From the NCBI GenBank assembly GCA_007694905.1, contig REEU01000235.1:1-35297 (forward strand): DNA of 35,297 nt, read 5' to 3'. The stretch is from Gammaproteobacteria bacterium. Lineage in GTDB: Bacteria > Pseudomonadota > Gammaproteobacteria > Pseudomonadales > Azotimanducaceae. Shown piece by piece: positions 29,262 through 35,297 of this stretch (positions within the stretch are counted from its first letter, which is position 1; each line of letters begins with the position of its first letter). The notes below the pieces were generated by a model. It was not told the origin of the DNA. It searched no databases and saw only the letters and a list, made by a program, of their open reading frames with translations. The position numbers and the translations under genes were made by a program.

Positions 29262-29447
29262 TCAGCGAATCAGATAAAGCAGACCGGCGCCGAGCAGCAT
29301 GGCGCCGAAACCGAACATCCGGAGTGTACGGTCATCGAGTTCCAGCAGCTGCCGGACGCCCGATTTCCAGCCCTTCGGTGACAGGAACGGCAGCATGCCC
29401 TCGATCACCAGCACCAGGCACAGAGCCGTTCCCAGATCTCGCCACAT
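29262..29447 (-). CDS. yjeT: DUF2065 small membrane protein (YjeT-like)
   Basis: The 61-residue protein has two hydrophobic segments (about residues 5-21 and 44-60) and the family pattern LCLVLVIEGMLPFLSPKGWK with DDRTLRMFGFGAMLLGAGLLYLIR split across the second helix. It is a predicted inner-membrane protein of unknown function found beside hflC in many gammaproteobacteria. It starts 29 bp after hflC and is followed by hisZ. Confidence 0.93.
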   Translation of the reverse strand: MWRDLGTALCLVLVIEGMLPFLSPKGWKSGVRQLLELDDRTLRMFGFGAMLLGAGLLYLIR

Positions 29448-29476
29448 TTACTCGTTCCATGTTGGCACCGCGGAGG

Positions 29477-30373
29477 TCAACCGCCCCCGCGGGCATTGAG
29501 GCCGCCATTACTATGCGAGTTGAGATACTTGAAGAACTCGCTGCGAGGATCGATGACGAGCAGGTCATCCTTGCTGGAGAACACCCGCCGGTAGGCATTC
29601 AGGCTGCGCGTAAACTCGTAGAACTCCGGGTCCGCATTGAAGGCGGCCGCGTAGATGGCCGCAGCCCTCGCGTCACCGTCACCGCGGATCTGCTCCGAGC
29701 GGCGCTCGGCCTGCGCCCGGATCACCACCGCCTGCCGTTCGGCATCGGCGCGGATCCCCTGGGACAACTCCCGGCCTCGGGCGCGATGCTCGCGTGCAAG
29801 CACCTCCCGCTCCGCACTCATACGCTGATACACCGAGTCACTGACTTCCGTCGGCAGGTCGATGCGCTTGATCCGGACGTCACGCACTTCGACGCCGAAC
29901 TCCTCGAGCATGACCGTATTCAGGCTGTTGGTGAGCTCCGTGATGATCCGGTCCCGCTCGCCGGAGACCACCTCGTACATGTCGCGGCGGCTGATCTGGT
30001 TCCGCAGGCCGGTCTGAGCACGCTCTTCGAGCCGCAGGCGGGCGTTGACCTCGTCACCCGCGGTGGCCCGGTAGTAGCGGCCCACGTCATCCACCCGCCA
30101 CTTGACGAAGGAATCGACGTTCAGGGGTTTCTTCTCCAGGGTAAAGAAACGCTGGGTATCGAGATCGAGCGTCAGCAGTCGACCATCGAACTTCTTCACC
30201 TCGTCGGCGAAGGGGATCTTGAAGTGCAATCCCGGCCGGATGTCGACTTCTTCCATGGCGCCGAAGCGCAGCTTCACCGCCCGCTCGGTCTCCTTGACCA
30301 CGAAGACGGAATCGGAGATCAGGAACAGCGCGATGACCGTGATGACGATCAGGACCAGATTTCGAGTAGACAT
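29477..30373 (-). CDS. hflC: HflC protein, modulator of FtsH
   Basis: HflC forms, with HflK, a large periplasm-facing SPFH complex that regulates the FtsH membrane protease. The 298-residue protein has an N-terminal signal anchor (about 6-24), then the SPFH/band-7 domain with VVKETERAVKLRFG and the central ELTNSLNTVMLEEFGVEV, and a helical region with REHRARGRELSQGI followed by ADAERQAVVIRAQAERRSEQ. The ATG overlaps the hflK stop (TGATG), which indicates coupled translation and equal stoichiometry. The last residues NGGLNARGGG are flexible. Confidence 0.97.
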   Translation of the reverse strand: MSTRNLVLIVITVIALFLISDSVFVVKETERAVKLRFGAMEEVDIRPGLHFKIPFADEVKKFDGRLLTLDLDTQRFFTLEKKPLNVDSFVKWRVDDVGRYYRATAGDEVNARLRLEERAQTGLRNQISRRDMYEVVSGERDRIITELTNSLNTVMLEEFGVEVRDVRIKRIDLPTEVSDSVYQRMSAEREVLAREHRARGRELSQGIRADAERQAVVIRAQAERRSEQIRGDGDARAAAIYAAAFNADPEFYEFTRSLNAYRRVFSSKDDLLVIDPRSEFFKYLNSHSNGGLNARGGG

Positions 30374-31545
30374 CAGCGAGGCCTCCTGGCTGTGGAGGAA
30401 CGACCTTCGAGTTCCCTGACCACGGCGTCCGCAAGCTCGCGGATGCTGTCACGATCGAAGGAATTCACGCGGGAGTTCGAATTGCCCGAAGCAGCAGCGC
30501 CACCACCCCGACGCAATTGATCGAGGGGGAGATAGAGCATGTTGTTGCCACCTTCCACGTCCATGAGGATCTTCGTCGAGTTCCCAAGGACATCCTCGAT
30601 GGCGTCGAGGTAGAGGCGATTGCGGGTCACGACCTGCGCGTTCTGGTACTCCGCGAGCAGTGCCGTGAAACGCTGCGACTCACCTTCGGACCGGGCCACA
30701 ACCTGATCCCGATAGGCGTTGGCCTGCTCGATGATGCGCTGGGCATCACCACGCGCTTCGGGAATGATCTGCTCCGCGTAGGCATTGGCTTCGTTGACGA
30801 ACCGCACTTCATCCTCGCGCGCACGCTGGACGTCATCGAAAGCCGACTCCACCTGGGACGGCGGCGCACCGCGGTCGAGGTTCACCGTTCGCACCGAGAT
30901 CCCTGAAGCGTAGGAGTTCAGGTAAGCCTGGAGGCGCTCCTGCACCTGCCCGGCCATCACTTCCCGGCCTTCACCGATGACATCGTCCATGGTCGAACCG
31001 CCAACCACGTGGCGCAGGGCACTCTCGGTGGCCTGCTGCAGGCTGATCTGCGGCTGCCGGACGTTGACCGTGAACGCGACCGGGTCCGCGACCAGGTACT
31101 GCACCGTGAGACTGACGTCGACGATGTTCTGATCCTCGGTGAGCATCAGCGCCGAGTGGCCTTCCGAGAACACCCGGGTGACGTTCACCGGAGTGACCTC
31201 ATCGATGCCCAGCGGCCGCCAGCGCAGGCCAGGCATTGCAACCTGCTCCTGCACCGCACCGAAGCGGAACACGACACCGCGCTCCTGCTCGTCGAGGGTA
31301 TAGAAGCCCAGAAGGAAGTAACCGGCGAGGGCCACGCCCACGACCACGGCCACCATGCGCGAGCTGAACCCGCCACTGATTCCGGAGCCGCCACCGCCAC
31401 CGCCACCACCGAACATTCGGGAAAGCTGGTTCTGCAACTTGCGCAGTGCCTCGTCCAGATCAGGCGGCCCTTGATCGCCGCCGCCGCCGCGTCCCCCGCC
31501 CCAGGGGTCGTCTTTCTTGCCGCCGCCCGGCTCGTTCCACGCCAT
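30373..31545 (-). CDS. hflK: HflK protein, modulator of FtsH
   Basis: HflK is the HflC partner in the FtsH-regulating complex. The 390-residue protein starts MAWNEPGGGKKDDPWGGG with a glycine-rich cytoplasmic head; a polyglycine run of about eight residues lies near residue 43, followed by a transmembrane helix (about 58-78) and the SPFH domain with FRFGAVQEQ and AMPGLRW. Later segments include QNIVDVSLTVQYLV and the coiled region with QIIPEARGDAQRIIEQANAY. The ATG at 31545 has GGAG upstream. It follows hflX after a 109-bp gap with an unusual inverted-repeat cluster and overlaps hflC by one base. Confidence 0.97.
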   Translation of the reverse strand: MAWNEPGGGKKDDPWGGGRGGGGDQGPPDLDEALRKLQNQLSRMFGGGGGGGGSGISGGFSSRMVAVVVGVALAGYFLLGFYTLDEQERGVVFRFGAVQEQVAMPGLRWRPLGIDEVTPVNVTRVFSEGHSALMLTEDQNIVDVSLTVQYLVADPVAFTVNVRQPQISLQQATESALRHVVGGSTMDDVIGEGREVMAGQVQERLQAYLNSYASGISVRTVNLDRGAPPSQVESAFDDVQRAREDEVRFVNEANAYAEQIIPEARGDAQRIIEQANAYRDQVVARSEGESQRFTALLAEYQNAQVVTRNRLYLDAIEDVLGNSTKILMDVEGGNNMLYLPLDQLRRGGGAAASGNSNSRVNSFDRDSIRELADAVVRELEGRSSTARRPR

Positions 31546-31611
31546 GAGGGTCTCCGTGAACATCGTGTTTGGAAAATCGGGAAGGGCGCCACCCTTTACG
31601 GGACAGCGCTC

Positions 31612-31648
31612 GGGAATCGCCAGAGGGAATCGCTACACGCGATTTCCC
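31612..31648. promoter_or_regulatory. Inverted-repeat cluster between hflX and hflK
   Basis: GGGAATCGC occurs at 31612-31620 and again at 31625-31633, followed by its near-complement GCGATTTCCC at 31639-31648. In RNA of the minus strand the first arm (GGGAAATCGC) can pair with either of two downstream copies, giving mutually exclusive hairpins with one bulged A. It starts 7 bp after the hflX stop. Confidence 0.5.
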
Positions 31649-31654
31649 AGCATT

Positions 31655-33013
31655 TTAGGGAGGGCCGTCCGCTGCTGCAAGAAGACCCTGTGCTCTTGCA
31701 TCCATCGGCGCCAGGTCGAGACCGTCGGCTGCGAGCCGACGCGCCCGCTCCAGGGGCAGACACAACGCCAGTTCGAGGTTACCACATTCATCCGTTTCCT
31801 CAGCCTCGACCCAGCCGCTGGAGTAGAATCGCGCGCGCAGGCGGCCCTGCTCGGGCCCGAGCACCGCACGCACCCGGACCGCCTCGCCGAGCACGGCGCC
31901 AATGGCGTCCGCGGCCAGGTCGAGCCCGGCTCCGGTCAGCGCGCTCACCCGTACCTGCCGTGGTCGACCGGCATCGTCCCGGGTCACTGCCGGCAACGGG
32001 TCGTCGCTGACATCGATCTTGTTCATGATCTCCAACTGCGGCACGTCCAGCGCATCGATTTCCGCAAGCACGGCCTGCACTTCCGCAGCCTTGTCCGCCA
32101 TCTCCGGGTCCGAGGCATCCAGCACGTGCAGCAGCAGGTCGGCTTCGACAACTTCTTCCAACGTGGCCTTGAACGCGGCCACCAGATCGTGGGGCAGACG
32201 GCGGACGAAACCCACCGTATCGGCGATCACCGCCCGTCCAAACCCGGGGATTTCGACCCGGCGCAGGGTGGGATCGAGGGTGGCGAAGAGCTGATCTGCG
32301 GCCAGCACGCCGGCAGATGCCATGGCGTTGAACAGGGTGGATTTGCCCGTATTGGTGTAGCCCACCAGGGCGATCAGGGGCACGTCGTTGCGCTGCCGGG
32401 CGCGGCGACTCTGGGCGCGGCGCCGTCGCACCGTTTCCAGGCGGGCACCAATGGCCTTGATGCGACCACCAATCATGCGCTGGTCGAGTTCCAGCTGGGT
32501 CTCACCTGCACCGCGCAGGCCGATACCGCCCTTCTGCCGGTCCAAGTGGCTCCAGCCACGGACCAGGCGCGTCGACATGTGCTCGAGCTGGGCCAGCTCC
32601 ACCTGCAGCTTGCCCTCATGGGTCCGGGCGCGCTGGGCGAAGATGTCCAGGATCAGCCCGGTGCGCGACAGCACCCGCGCCGACAGCAACTTCTCCAGGT
32701 TACGCTCCTGGGCCGGAGACAGGTCGTGGTCGAAGATCACCAGCTGGGCCTCAGTGGCGAGAACCTGCTCGAGCAGCTCTTCAGCCTTGCCCTTGCCCAG
32801 GAAATAACGCGGCGCGGGCCGCTCCCGCCGGGTGCGGATCCAGCCGACGAGTTCAGCACCGGCGGCCCGGGCGAGATCAGCGAACTCGTCCACGTCCGCA
32901 TGCTCCTGTGCAGCTGCATCGGAGCCGTTGCGGCGCCTGGCTTGCCGGTCCGCGTCGAAGTCGACGTGGACCAGAATGGCGCGTTCACCTGTTGTGGGAC
33001 GTTCGAACAGCAA
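31655..33013 (-). CDS. hflX: GTPase HflX
   Basis: HflX is a ribosome-associated GTPase that splits stalled ribosomes under stress. The 452-residue protein has the N-terminal HflX domain with GKGKAEELLEQV and FDHDLSPAQERNLEKLL, the diagnostic RGAGETQLELDQR, and a G domain with G1 GYTNTGKST, G3 DTVGFVR, G4 NKID and G5 VSALTG. The C-terminal domain has FYSSGWVEAEE. The start appears to be TTG at 33013 (then CTG TTC GAA CGT), since the family opens with a FERP-like stretch and no ATG is near. It lies 32 bp after hfq. Confidence 0.96.
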   Translation of the reverse strand: MLFERPTTGERAILVHVDFDADRQARRRNGSDAAAQEHADVDEFADLARAAGAELVGWIRTRRERPAPRYFLGKGKAEELLEQVLATEAQLVIFDHDLSPAQERNLEKLLSARVLSRTGLILDIFAQRARTHEGKLQVELAQLEHMSTRLVRGWSHLDRQKGGIGLRGAGETQLELDQRMIGGRIKAIGARLETVRRRRAQSRRARQRNDVPLIALVGYTNTGKSTLFNAMASAGVLAADQLFATLDPTLRRVEIPGFGRAVIADTVGFVRRLPHDLVAAFKATLEEVVEADLLLHVLDASDPEMADKAAEVQAVLAEIDALDVPQLEIMNKIDVSDDPLPAVTRDDAGRPRQVRVSALTGAGLDLAADAIGAVLGEAVRVRAVLGPEQGRLRARFYSSGWVEAEETDECGNLELALCLPLERARRLAADGLDLAPMDARAQGLLAAADGPP

Positions 33014-33045
33014 TCTTTTCGCTCGCTAGGCCCCAGACGGGACCA

Positions 33046-33303
33046 TCAATCCTCGTCCTGAGGCTCTTCTTCGTCCACCGGCTGATTGCTCGGCAGACGC
33101 ACGGCGCGGGACGGCACCACCGTGGAGATCGCATGCTTATAGACCATCTGACTGACCGTATTCTTCAGCAACACGACAAACTGATCGAAGGACTCGATCT
33201 GGCCCTGCAGCTTGATGCCGTTGACCAGGTAAACGGATACCGGAATGCGCTCTTTGCGCAACGTATTGAGAAAAGGGTCTTGTAGCGAGTGCCCCTTTGG
33301 CAT
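33046..33303 (-). CDS. hfq: RNA chaperone Hfq
   Basis: Hfq is a hexameric Sm-like protein that pairs small RNAs with mRNAs. The 85-residue product starts [20 protein letters not shown] and has the Sm1 segment [20 protein letters not shown] and Sm2 motif [12 protein letters not shown]. The distal- and proximal-face residues are conserved, and a short acidic tail ends EEEPQDED. The ATG at 33303 is clear: AAGGAG lies eight bases upstream. It is 175 bp after miaA; that gap probably holds an hfq promoter, but I could not assign one. Confidence 0.99.
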   Translation of the reverse strand: MPKGHSLQDPFLNTLRKERIPVSVYLVNGIKLQGQIESFDQFVVLLKNTVSQMVYKHAISTVVPSRAVRLPSNQPVDEEEPQDED

Positions 33304-33478
33304 GAACACATTCTCCTTGGAGTAGTCAGGTCCGGGTGGCCTCGATGACTCCGCCGGCGTCAGCCCCTTCCTATACCGAATCCAGTACAGGCGGCGTGAC
33401 CAAGCGCGGAGCCAGCGAGTGAATCGGGTCGTTCGACTCGATTCCGCAGGGTGGGAAGCAGACAAACACTGTACAGCT

Positions 33479-34492
33479 TCATCGCTCGATTACTATGGGG
33501 CCCGGCTGATCCGAATTCAAGCTGGCCCCCACCGCAGCGGCAGCGTCGGCCGCCGCAGGCAGCCGCTGCCCCCGAAGCCCGGTCGCTACAAGCTGAGGAT
33601 GCCGACGCAGCCAGGTGAGCTGTCGCCGAAGCAGGCCGCGCGTGGCCACCAATGCCTGACGCCGCATCTCCGCCGCGTCAATCGCTCCTGCAAGCTGCGA
33701 CCAGACCTGACGGTAGCCTACGGCCCGCAGCGCCGGCAGCGTGGGCTCGAGATCACCGCGGTCCTTGAGCCGTCGAACCTCGTCCACGAGTCCGGCTGCG
33801 AGCATGCCATCGAAGCGCTGCTCGATGCGTGCATGCGCCACGCTGCGCTCTGCCGGGACCAGGGCGATGTGGGTCAGCGCAAAGTCCTGCTGCACCAAGG
33901 CAGCGGACGCCGTCGCCTGCCACCACCAGGAGATGGGTCGCCCGGATGCGGCCTGCACTTCCAGCGCCCGCAGCAGACGCTGGCGGTTGTTGGGATGGAT
34001 GCGGGCCGCCGCGGTTGGATCGTCGCGCCGCAGTTCTGCGTGCAGTGCATCCGCACCCTCCTCTAGCAGCCGTGCCTCCAGGCGAGCGCGCAACGACGCA
34101 TCGGCTGCGGGCATGGTCGCGATGCCCCGCTCGAGCACGTTGAAATACAACATGGTGCCGCCCACCAGCAGCGGGACCCGACCCGCCTCGCGCGCAGCCG
34201 CCATGGCGGCGAGGGCGTCGCGGCGGAAATCCGCCGCGGAATAGGGTTGAGCCGGATCGCGTATGTCCACCAGGGCATGCGGATGACGTGCCAGCACCTC
34301 CGGCGCCGGTTTCGCAGTGCCGATGTCAAGACCGCGGTAGACCATGGCGGAATCGACGCTGATCAGCGCCACCGGCAGCCGCTCGGCCAGCGCCAACGCC
34401 AGTTCCGTCTTGCCGGTGGCCGTCGGGCCCATCAGCAGCAGCGCCGGCCAACGGCCCGCCGCGTCTGCCCGCGGCACCTCGAAGTGGGCCAT
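33479..34492 (-). CDS. miaA: tRNA dimethylallyltransferase MiaA
   Basis: MiaA adds the dimethylallyl group to A37 of tRNAs that read codons starting with U. The 337-residue product has the P-loop [15 protein letters not shown], the substrate loop [36 protein letters not shown], and [15 protein letters not shown]. The segment [14 protein letters not shown] is the tRNA-binding part. The ATG overlaps the mutL stop as TGATG; the longer frame running into mutL is an artefact. The C-terminal 30 residues are alanine-rich and poorly conserved. It heads toward hfq as in other gammaproteobacteria. Confidence 0.97.
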   Translation of the reverse strand: MAHFEVPRADAAGRWPALLLMGPTATGKTELALALAERLPVALISVDSAMVYRGLDIGTAKPAPEVLARHPHALVDIRDPAQPYSAADFRRDALAAMAAAREAGRVPLLVGGTMLYFNVLERGIATMPAADASLRARLEARLLEEGADALHAELRRDDPTAAARIHPNNRQRLLRALEVQAASGRPISWWWQATASAALVQQDFALTHIALVPAERSVAHARIEQRFDGMLAAGLVDEVRRLKDRGDLEPTLPALRAVGYRQVWSQLAGAIDAAEMRRQALVATRGLLRRQLTWLRRHPQLVATGLRGQRLPAAADAAAAVGASLNSDQPGPIVIER

Positions 34493-35297
34493 CAGCGCCC
34501 GCGCAGGAACAGCCGGTCGAGTTCGGCCAGCGTCTGCACTGCCCAGGTGGGGCGGCCATGGTTGCATTGGCCGCTGCGTTCGGTGGCCTCCATGTCCCGC
34601 AGCAGCGCATTCATCTCCGCCAGGGTGAGCTGGCGATTCGCGCGCACAGAGCCGTGGCAGGCCATGGTCGACAGCAGGGCATCCTCGTGCTCCCGCACCC
34701 GGTGACTGCTGCCGAACTCCAGCAGATCGGACAGCACGTCCCGCAGCAGGCCCTCGATGTCCCCGTCCGCCAGGGCCGCCGGCACCTCCCGCACCACCAG
34801 CGTCTCGGGCCCGAGGCGTTCCAGCACCAGCCCCAGCGCCGCCAACGCGTCGCACTCGTCCTCGGCGCGCCGTGCCTCCTTCTCGCTTACCGCGACACTC
34901 AAAGGGACCAGCAGTCGCTGGGTGCGGATACCGTCGGCGTCCCGGGCCGACTTCATGCGCTCATACGTGATGCGCTCATGGGCCGCGTGCATGTCCACCA
35001 CCACGAGTCCGTCTGCGTTCTGCGCCAGGATGTAGATACCGTGCAACTGGGCCACCGCATAGCCGAGGGGCGGCACCTCGTCATCCGCGGGTGCCGGCAG
35101 CGGCGACGCGAGCGCGGGCTCACGCCCGAGTTCCGCGTAACGGGCGAGGCGCTCGTGCACGGCCGCCGCTGCACCCGGTCCGGTCGGCCGTGACGTGAAG
35201 CGCAGCGCCAGCCCGGACTGGGACGGCTGCTGGCTGGCGGCGGGCACCTCCCGAAGGGGCACCTCCCGAAGGGGCACCTCCCGAAGGGGCACCTCCC
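34492..35297 (-). CDS. mutL: DNA mismatch repair protein MutL (partial, N-terminus off the right edge)
   Basis: Only the linker and C-terminal dimerisation/endonuclease domain are present (268 codons plus stop). The region from about 35090 down encodes [17 protein letters not shown] and then [12 protein letters not shown] (34960-34995), which fits the metal-binding endonuclease motif DQHA(x)2E(x)4E with methionine for glutamine. [12 protein letters not shown] and CNHGRPTW near the end complete the set. MutL proteins with this motif nick DNA themselves and usually occur where MutH/Dam-directed repair is absent. The linker at the window edge carries a pentapeptide tandem repeat (VPLRE). The stop overlaps the miaA start. 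Confidence 0.97.
   Translation of the reverse strand, partial: EVPLREVPLREVPLREVPAASQQPSQSGLALRFTSRPTGPGAAAAVHERLARYAELGREPALASPLPAPADDEVPPLGYAVAQLHGIYILAQNADGLVVVDMHAAHERITYERMKSARDADGIRTQRLLVPLSVAVSEKEARRAEDECDALAALGLVLERLGPETLVVREVPAALADGDIEGLLRDVLSDLLEFGSSHRVREHEDALLSTMACHGSVRANRQLTLAEMNALLRDMEATERSGQCNHGRPTWAVQTLAELDRLFLRGR
35242..35297. repeat. 15-bp tandem repeat in the mutL linker (3.7 copies, cut by the window edge)
   Basis: The unit GGGCACCTCCCGAAG occurs at 35242-35256, 35257-35271 and 35272-35286, with 11 bases of a fourth copy up to 35297. The copies are identical. In the mutL frame each encodes Leu-Arg-Glu-Val-Pro. Because the unit is a multiple of three, changes in copy number would not shift the frame. 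The array continues beyond the window, so its total length is unknown. Confidence 0.95.

Noticed and set aside
31360-31420. Simple-sequence repeat in hflK (glycine codons) as a contingency locus
   Set aside because: The GGN codons are imperfect and glycine-rich heads are normal for HflK.

Overview
The window looks like a chromosomal housekeeping region of a GC-rich gammaproteobacterium. The main evidence is gene order. Read on the minus strand from the right edge it runs mutL-miaA-hfq-hflX-hflK-hflC-yjeT-hisZ-purA, then (after an interruption) tRNA-Leu-rnr-rlmB-rpsF-rpsR-rplI-dnaB-alr. As I remember it, this is close to the Pseudomonas-type arrangement. There is no priB between rpsF and rpsR. 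HisZ is present and the MutL is endonuclease-type. I cannot name the genus.

Layout, left to right. (1) 1-5015, minus strand: glyA, nrdR, ribD, a RibB with a degenerate RibA-like domain (ribBX type), ribH and the start of nusB. No riboflavin synthase (ribE) lies in this cluster. (2) 5210-8886, plus strand: ettA, a 417-bp stretch with no convincing gene, a YgiM-type SH3/coiled-coil membrane protein, and a short-chain dehydrogenase. (3) A bidirectional terminator at 8939-8970, then on the minus strand a large TonB-dependent receptor, a membrane-anchored EEP-family hydrolase, radA, alr and dnaB. (4) 16076-23458, minus strand: dnaB split in frame by a 418-residue intein with a LAGLIDADG endonuclease, then rplI, rpsR, rpsF, rlmB, rnr and tRNA-Leu(CAG). 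(5) 23567-26625: folE2, a Trm112-like small protein and, on the plus strand, pyruvate kinase. This block separates tRNA-Leu from purA. (6) 26656-35297, minus strand: purA, hisZ, yjeT, hflC, hflK, hflX, hfq, miaA and the 3' part of mutL, which carries an in-frame 15-bp tandem repeat at the window edge.

The genes serve replication and repair (DnaB, RadA, MutL), translation and RNA metabolism (S6, S18, L9, RNase R, RlmB, MiaA, Hfq, EttA, HflX, Trm112-like), membrane proteolysis control (HflKC), and one-carbon, riboflavin, folate, purine, histidine and cell-wall metabolism. Several are tightly coupled: TGATG overlaps at dnaB/alr, hflK/hflC and mutL/miaA, and gaps of only a few bases at radA/alr, rnr/rlmB, purA/hisZ and ribH/nusB.

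The most unusual element is the DnaB intein. It interrupts the DLRESG motif, so the helicase should be inactive until splicing occurs. The rest is mainly conventional. Secondary points of interest are the missing ribE, the mutL repeat, the calcium-loop-like motif in the receptor, the EEP hydrolase behind radA, and several leader or intergenic hairpins. I found no CRISPR array, insertion sequence or phage genes.
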